A stretch of 64,000 bases of DNA from Pilaira anomala (taxonomy: Eukaryota; Mucoromycota; Mucoromycetes; Mucorales; Mucoraceae), in assembly GCA_025716855.1 (NCBI GenBank), contig JAIXMQ010000029.1, forward strand, positions 124,001 through 188,000, read 5' to 3'. The position numbers were made by a program, and so were the translations under genes. Positions 58,258 through 64,000 of this stretch are shown piece after piece. The number at the start of each line of letters is the position of its first letter. Positions within the stretch are counted from its first letter, which is position 1. The notes beneath the pieces are model-generated. The model searched no databases and was not told where the DNA came from. It was given only the letters and a program-made list of their open reading frames with translations.

Positions 58258-58762
58258 ATGCTTCGTACTGCCGTCACCAACATTGCTCGCGCCACTGCTG
58301 TTCGCTCAGTTGCCAACGTCTCTCGCCCCATGAGTAAGAATTGAAGCTGTTTTATTTGATATTTTTTTGATTTACAGAATCTAACAATTGAATAAAAAAA
58401 ATTTTTTTTTTTTCATTCAAATAGTCATGGGCAGTCGTTTCTACTCTGCTGGTCATGAGGATGAAAGTTTCGAATCTTTCACCGAACGTTACGTTAAATT
58501 CTTCGATAATGTTGAAGATCTCTTTGAACTTCAACGTGGTTTGAACAACGCTTTCGCTTACGATCTTGTTCCCGCCACCTCTGTCATCGAGTCAGCTTTG
58601 AAGGCTTCTCGTCGTGTTAACGATTTTGCTACCGGTGTTCGTGTTTTCGAAGGTCTTAAGGATAAGGTCGAGAGCGATAAGCAATACCAAGAATATCTTA
58701 CTGAATTAGAACCCATTCGTAAGGAATTAGGTCTCTTGACCAAGGAAGAGCTCTCTCTTTAA
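58258..58762 (+). CDS. COX6: Cytochrome c oxidase subunit VI (Va in mammals)
   Basis: Two exons: 58258 to 58331 encodes the basic presequence (MLRTAVTNIARATAVRSVAN), and after a short intron (donor GTAAGA, acceptor at 58424-58425) comes IMGSRFYSAGHEDESFESF. The mature part matches the COX5A/COX6 family (FTERYVKFFDNVEDLFELQRG...YDLVPATSVIESALKASRRVND...RVFEGLKDKV) and ends KEELSL at 58762. It is a small peripheral subunit of respiratory complex IV on the matrix side. The total of about 140 residues is normal. Confidence 0.95.
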
Positions 58763-59529
58763 ATTCGTTACATCTTTTCTTCTCTCTTTCTCTCTCTCTC
58801 TCTCCCATATAATTATTTCCGCAAAAGAAAATCCATTTCTCTCTTCTTTTTAGATATTTATTAATAAAAGAAATAAACCTATTTACCAGTTAAAATGATC
58901 CGCATAGAACTTCTTGTTTGTTTTGTTCATATCATTTTTAGCTCATGTAATTTCTCCATCATGCTCAAGTGTTTGCCTTGCAAAAATAGCAGAATGAAGA
59001 TCATTTTGTGTGTTTCAAAAGACAAGATTTCGGGCACGGCACTTCAAGATGATCCAAAAAATCCAAAAAAGGATGATATTTAGAACATTGAAGAAAAACA
59101 AACTAGATCAATAGGAGTCTTCACTCAATTACAATCAAAATAGTTACTTTGTCCTTCTTTTTGCGAGCGATACCAAAATTTTAGCAGACTCTTATCGGGA
59201 GAACCTCAATCGCGTTATCCCATTGCTCGACTTATTCTGAAAAGAAGACTGACGAAGCTATTAGTTTTTGTCCAACCAATACTTTCTTTTGGTCTGTTTC
59301 CCCATAGAGAAAATAGTATACCAGCTTGGTCTTAAACAACGTAATTCTATAGCTTGTCAACGTAGATATTTCGAAGCTGACATTTTGCATATTCATTCCA
59401 TTGAATGCGAGTCACCAAAAACTGTCGTTTTTTTGACTTACGCACGTGAGCGGGACTGGTTTAATATAAGAAAAAACGCCATGTAAAAGAACGTCAAAAG
59501 GATAAGTTTTAACTTCCCTTCTTTATTAA
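58763..59529. other. Spacer between COX6 and AFG3-like gene
   Basis: A CT-dinucleotide tract follows COX6 (58780-58804). The remaining ~700 bp have only short ORFs (58895-59083, 59268-59486) without support. Confidence 0.55.
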
Positions 59530-61801
59530 ATGTTATCTCGCTTATCTAGTACAGCAGCAAGATATGCTGTACGTAGTACAACTGGTCTCCGCCAACGTGC
59601 TATATTACAAAAACGTTTATATACGGACAAAAAACCAGAGGAACCTTTGAATGTCCCTAAAGGATTTGAAGGATTCTTTGGTAAAAAGAACAAGCCTTCA
59701 CCTAATGCCTCAAAGCAAGCTCCTCACAATAATTCCAAGCAACCCAATAACAAGTATCCCAAGTCTACACCACCACAACCAGATATGCCAAACATGAATA
59801 TCATTTTAGGTACCGTTTTTGGTACATACTTTTTATATCGAGCCGTAGCACCTTCTGAAAATTCGAAAGAATTAACATGGCAAGCATTCAGAACACAGTT
59901 GTTGGATAAGGGACTTGTGGATAGATTAGAGGTCTTGAATAAGAACAGAGTACGAGTGTATTTAAGAAACGAAGCCAATTCATTAGGTGTATCGCCTTCC
60001 ACCACATTTTATTTCTCTATTGGTTCAGTAGATGCTTTAGAACGTAGTTTGGATGAAGCACAAAAGGAATTAGGTATCCCTTCCAATGAGCGCGTACCTG
60101 TTGCTTACCATGAAGAAATTAGTGTCGGACAAACGATCCTTCATTTTGCTCCTACGCTTTTAATTATTGGTGTCATTTATTACATGACCAAAAAAGGTCC
60201 TGGAGGTGCTGGTGGCGGCATCTTTGGTATTGGTAAAAGTAAAGCAAAGATGTTTAACCAAGAAAATCAAGTGAGTGTTAAATTCAAGGATGTGGCTGGT
60301 GCAGATGAAGCCAAACTTGAGATTATGGAATTTGTAAATTTTTTGAAAAATCCAGAAATTTATGAAAAGTTGGGAGCTACTATTCCCAAGGGTGCTATCC
60401 TTTCCGGTCCTCCCGGTACCGGTAAAACTCTTTTAGCGAAGGCTACTGCGGGTGAAGCAGGTGTTCCATTTTACAGTGTCTCTGGTTCTGAATTCGTTGA
60501 GATGTTTGTAGGTGTAGGACCATCTCGTGTGCGTGATTTGTTTGCTACAGCAAAGAAGAATGCACCTTGTATTATCTTTGTGGATGAAATTGATGCAATT
60601 GGTAAAGCAAGAGGTAAAGGTGGACAAATGGGTGGTAATGATGAAAGAGAAAGTACTTTAAATCAATTGTTGGTTGAAATGGATGGGTTTGATTCAAGTC
60701 AACATGTTGTTGTTTTAGCAGGTACAAATCGTCCTGATGTATTAGATCCAGCTTTAATGCGTCCAGGTCGTTTTGATCGTCATATCTCAATTGACCGTCC
60801 TGATATTGGAGGTCGTGCAGAAATTATCAAGGTTCATTTGAAGCCTATCAAGACTAAGGTTGATATTGAACAACTCTCTCGTAAATTAGCTGCTTTAACA
60901 CCTGGTTTCAGTGGCGCTGATTTAAGAAATGTTTGCAATGAAGCAGCTTTAATTGCAGCTCGTCGTATGAAGGAAGAAGTCGAAGAAAAAGATTTTGAAG
61001 ATGCTATCGAACGTGTGATTGCAGGTCTTGAAAAGAAATCTCGCGTTTTATCACCCGAAGAAAAGAAGACGGTTGCATATCATGAAGCAGGTCATGCGGT
61101 TGCTGGTTGGTATCTTGAACACGCTGATCCTTTACTCAAGGTTTCTGTCATTCCTCGTGGTTCTGCAGCATTAGGTTACGCACAATATTTACCTAAGGAT
61201 CAATATCTTTATTCAAAGAAACAATTATTGGATCGTATGTGTATGACGTTGGGTGGTCGTGTTTCAGAAGAAATATTTTTTGATTCAATCACTACAGGTG
61301 CTCAAGATGATTTACAAAAGATTACCAAGATTGCTTATGCTCAAGTCACTACTTATGGTATGAATGATAAGGTTGGACCTATTTCATTCTCTGATCCTTC
61401 TGGTGAACAACAATTCCAAAAGCCATATTCTGAAAAGACTGGTACTTTAATTGATAATGAAGCTCGTAAATTGGTCACAGATGCGTATGCTCGTACATTA
61501 TCATTATTAAATGAAAAGAAGGAAGATATTGAAAAAGTAGCTCAATTGTTGTTAGAAAAAGAAGTTTTAACTAGAGAAGATATGGAGAATTTATTAGGTA
61601 AAAGACCTTTTGTTGAACATACTGTATATGATGAATATGTTAGAAGACCAGCAACAGGACACCAGGTAAATAAATTAAAGATTTAATATAATAGTGGTGT
61701 TTTTTGGTTATTTATTTTTTATTTTTCATTTTTTATGTATTTAGTCTGAAGAAGCACCCCCAGATTTCCCTTCAAAGTCGGACGATGGCAGTGTTCAATA
61801 A
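59530..61801 (+). CDS. AFG3: Mitochondrial m-AAA protease subunit (AFG3/YTA10-like)
   Basis: A single long exon from 59530 ([18 protein letters not shown], presequence), then one intron (61667 to 61744, donor GTAAAT) and a last exon [18 protein letters not shown] ending at 61801. It has an Asn/Lys/Pro-rich N-terminal segment, a first membrane span ([18 protein letters not shown]), an FtsH extracellular-type domain and a second span ([17 protein letters not shown]). The AAA domain shows Walker A GPPGTGKT, Walker [13 protein letters not shown] and the [21 protein letters not shown]. The M41 zinc-protease site is HEAGH. The subunits form a hexamer in the inner mitochondrial membrane that degrades misfolded proteins and processes MrpL32. 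The early membrane topology and C-terminus favour AFG3 over YTA12. Confidence 0.93.
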
Positions 61802-61838
61802 TAATAATAATAAATAAAATAGAGAATTGTGTATTTAT

Positions 61839-62885
61839 TTATTTATTTTCACTTTCATGTAATGCTTTCATGGCTTCCACTACCCTTTGAGCTTGTTCCT
61901 CTACAGTTTCTTCTTTTTGAGTTTTTTGTTCTGATGGTGAAGATGGTGATACTGTTGATACTTCGTGTATAGTACTTTCTTGTTGTTGTTGTTGTGATGG
62001 TAATGTTGATGTCTCCTCTTGTTGTTCAGAATTCTTATGTTGTTGTGCAGCATTTTGTATTATGTTTTGTATATCAATTTGTAAATCAATATGTTGTTCT
62101 TGATTATCCATGTGCTCAACTTGGTATAAGATATTTCCTGAAGCATTAATTTTATTATTTTTTGGATTAAAATGAGTTTGTCTTAAGTTCGCGATATCTT
62201 TTCTAACAACATTTCTGATTCCTTTTAAGCTGAGGTATTTAACAATCATTGTATTTGTTGATCCAGAGCGCATAAGACGAACAATCAAATTTCGTGTCTC
62301 TTCATCCAACTTTCGATGTTGTGCATATGCTTTGCTGTCAGTTGCCATAGGATGATTATGTTCTAATGACATCTTATAAATAACCCATTGATCACCTTTG
62401 ACAGGTTTTGCTCTGATTTGAAAAGGGCATTGAATCTTTCGACTAACTTTTCTACGAGTACGTTTTTGTATAGCAGTTGCTCCATCATCTACTTGTTGTA
62501 AAGCAATAGCAGGTAAAGAGTTTTCAGGTTCTCTGGTCGTATCAGATTCTTCAACAATCGCTTTCTTTGTTCCTCTATAAGTACCAGAGTGTTTACAAGC
62601 TAAAACCAATTGCCTAGCACCACTTCTTAATGTAGATACAGCAAATTTACGTCTTCTACCATATTCAATAGCTGCTAAACGAACTTCTCTCATACTGTTA
62701 TACTTTTTATCAATTTCGATCGTTTCTTCCTCACTTCCTTCAGAGTCTTCTTCAACTTCTCCTTGTATACTCTGTTGATTTTCCATTGCATTCATTTCAT
62801 TCATTAATTGTTCACAACTTCTTGTTAAAAGTTGTGGATCCGATCGAATGATCTTCATCTGTTCATCAAGTAAAGTTCCTTCCAT
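61839..62885 (-). CDS. FAR1/WRKY-GCM1-type DNA-binding protein
   Basis: Single-exon 348-residue ORF on the minus strand starting MEGTLLDEQMKIIRSDPQ. The N-terminus is acidic. Residues about 60-185 form a FAR1-like zinc-binding DNA-binding domain: SMREVRLAAIEYGRRRKFAVS, a Cys in LVLACKHSG, then KIQCPFQIRAKPV...WVIYKMSLEHNHP (C-C-H-H set), preceded by a basic stretch KRTRRKVSRK. After it comes a helix-turn-helix-like segment (RKLDEETRNLIVRLMRSG) and a Gln-rich tail (HQ, SQQQQQES). No transposase catalytic core is present, so this resembles a FAR1-type factor derived from a Mutator-like element. It is convergent with AFG3 (37 bp) and divergent from TAF5 (192 bp). Confidence 0.75.
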   Translation of the reverse strand: MEGTLLDEQMKIIRSDPQLLTRSCEQLMNEMNAMENQQSIQGEVEEDSEGSEEETIEIDKKYNSMREVRLAAIEYGRRRKFAVSTLRSGARQLVLACKHSGTYRGTKKAIVEESDTTREPENSLPAIALQQVDDGATAIQKRTRRKVSRKIQCPFQIRAKPVKGDQWVIYKMSLEHNHPMATDSKAYAQHRKLDEETRNLIVRLMRSGSTNTMIVKYLSLKGIRNVVRKDIANLRQTHFNPKNNKINASGNILYQVEHMDNQEQHIDLQIDIQNIIQNAAQQHKNSEQQEETSTLPSQQQQQESTIHEVSTVSPSSPSEQKTQKEETVEEQAQRVVEAMKALHESENK

Positions 62886-63077
62886 AGGTCAAATAACTTG
62901 AAAAAAATTTTTTTTCTTTTGTTATGTATAAAAAAAAAAGGTAGGATATGCAATTTGAACTTTTTAAAATATAAATTTTTTTTAATGACGTCGACTCTCA
63001 TGATTTTTCTTTTTTTTTTTTTTTTTTTTTTTTTGATTTGTGCCCCGTTTTTTTATTCTTTTCTCTTTTATCCACTC

Positions 63078-64000
63078 ATGAATCACAACGAAATGCAACC
63101 CACCATGCCTTCTAGTCATGATGTGGATAAGATACTATCAACCTACTTTCTAAAAAAAGGTTATAGTTCGACAGAGCTCGCGTACATTCAAGAATCAGCA
63201 GAACATAATATGGTTTCACTTGAACAATTAACCAAGAAATTCAACGCATCACCTAATTTACCCAACCACGTACAGTTAATAAAACAAGATCCTGAACAAG
63301 GTGGTGGCGATTTGGACGCTACAGTACAAAGCTTCCAAAGTTTAAGAGAATGGATATTAAACGCTCTCGATTTATACAAAGTAATATCGACATGTTCATA
63401 TATACATAAAAAAAAAATTAACTTTTTTTGTTTCATCCCAATTAGCATGAACTACAATCCATATTATATCCCTTGTTTGTTCATGTCTTTCTAGACTTGA
63501 TGTCTAAAGGACTCGTAGAACACGGTATGCATTTTTTTTTTTGATACGTAAGAGCTCGATATTTTTTTTCTAAGCTTATAATTTTTAGGTTTGGACTTGT
63601 TTAATCAATACAAGGACGATCATATACATCATCATAGTACAGATATCGAAGCACTAAGTAAAATTAAATCAACACAAGATCTGAAAGAGAATGAAATAGC
63701 CACATTGTATCTTACCAACAAATACAATATTCGTATATCCTCTATCCCATTCGAACTCTTACTTTCTTATATGCAAGAAAATAAGTTTTTAAATTTAATA
63801 CGCCTTGTCAATTTGCATTTAAATATACATCTCGTTACTGGAAAAATATCACCGGCATCTGCAGGCGGAATATCGGAAGAAGAAGGTATTGTTGGACATT
63901 ACAATGATCAAATTGAAGAATTTCACGAAATTGACAACATTCAGGTAAATTACAAAGTTACAACTTTTTCATTGAAAACCTCTTTAATTTTTTTTTTTCA
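63078..64000 (+). CDS. TAF5: TFIID/SAGA subunit TAF5, N-terminal part
   Basis: Starts at 63078 (MNHNEMQPTMPSSHDV) and runs off the window. A LisH motif (YFLKKGYSSTELAYI) is followed by the TAF5 NTD2 domain spread over exons: FQSLREWILNALDLYK | HELQSILYPLFVHVFLDLM | LDLFNQYKDDHIYIHHSTDIE, then KENEIATLYLTNKYNIRISS and FELLLSYMQENKFLNLI. Introns lie near 63380-63445 and 63525-63587. The C-terminal WD40 repeats would be beyond the window. An upstream ATG at 62898 is separated by a poly-T run and is rejected. TAF5 is a scaffold of the TFIID and SAGA transcription complexes in the nucleus. Confidence 0.9.

Noticed and set aside
1..64000. CRISPR array or bacterial-type operon
   Set aside because: No regularly spaced direct repeats; genes are intron-containing and eukaryotic.

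Overview
The window is nuclear DNA of a filamentous fungus, most likely Mucoromycota/Mucorales. Reasons: short GT-AG introns with long A/T runs, very AT-rich spacers, a white-collar-type PAS protein, a fungal ERG4 sterol reductase, CYP509-like P450s, and relics of a Fanzor and of a non-LTR retrotransposon of a style I associate with this phylum. The species cannot be fixed from the sequence. Gene identities come from reading motifs; no database search was run. || Layout. 1-6 kb: the 3' end of a PAS/white-collar-like gene, eEF1B-gamma, and a FYVE + ARM-repeat + coiled-coil gene that contains a 17-nt microexon. 7-20 kb: an array of three related cytochrome P450 genes (first intact, second a pseudogene, third nearly intact). 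It is split by a repeat island in which a degraded multicopy ORF carries a 155-bp MITE and a 3.07-kb Fanzor element with inverted arms. 21-32.6 kb: a dense housekeeping block of NOT4, NCA2, phosphoacetylglucosamine mutase, an M28 ER/vacuolar membrane protease and a sirtuin. 32.7-35.4 kb: gene-poor, with a second copy of the multicopy ORF. 35.5-45.6 kb: an EF-hand protein, an alpha/beta hydrolase, exocyst EXO84, an R3H protein and ERG4; a relic and a 275-bp MITE lie between EXO84 and R3H. 45.9-46.7 kb: a secreted Asp/His-rich protein. 46.7-55.8 kb: a second accessory island with tRNA-His(GTG), two LINE 3' ends inserted one after the other at the tRNA's 5' end, three TCACGTGA palindromes and a frameshifted Tc1/mariner element. 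55.8-64 kb: mitochondrial glutamate dehydrogenase, COX6, an m-AAA protease (AFG3-like), a FAR1-type DNA-binding protein and the start of TAF5. || How the genes work together. There are no operons. Several neighbours are tightly packed convergent or divergent pairs: NOT4/NCA2, NCA2/PCM1, PCM1/M28 protease, EF-hand/hydrolase, AFG3/FAR1 and FAR1/TAF5. Four mitochondrial genes (NCA2, GDH, COX6, AFG3) occur, three of them consecutive. || The most unusual signals are the mobile elements. The non-LTR element appears to have inserted twice at the same base inside the A box of a tRNA-His gene, giving three perfect copies of a 15-bp target. The Fanzor element has TA target duplications, ~200-bp near-identical non-coding arms and an inverted, internally deleted copy of its own 3' coding end. 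Its pre-insertion site can be inferred from a paralogous copy 23 kb away.
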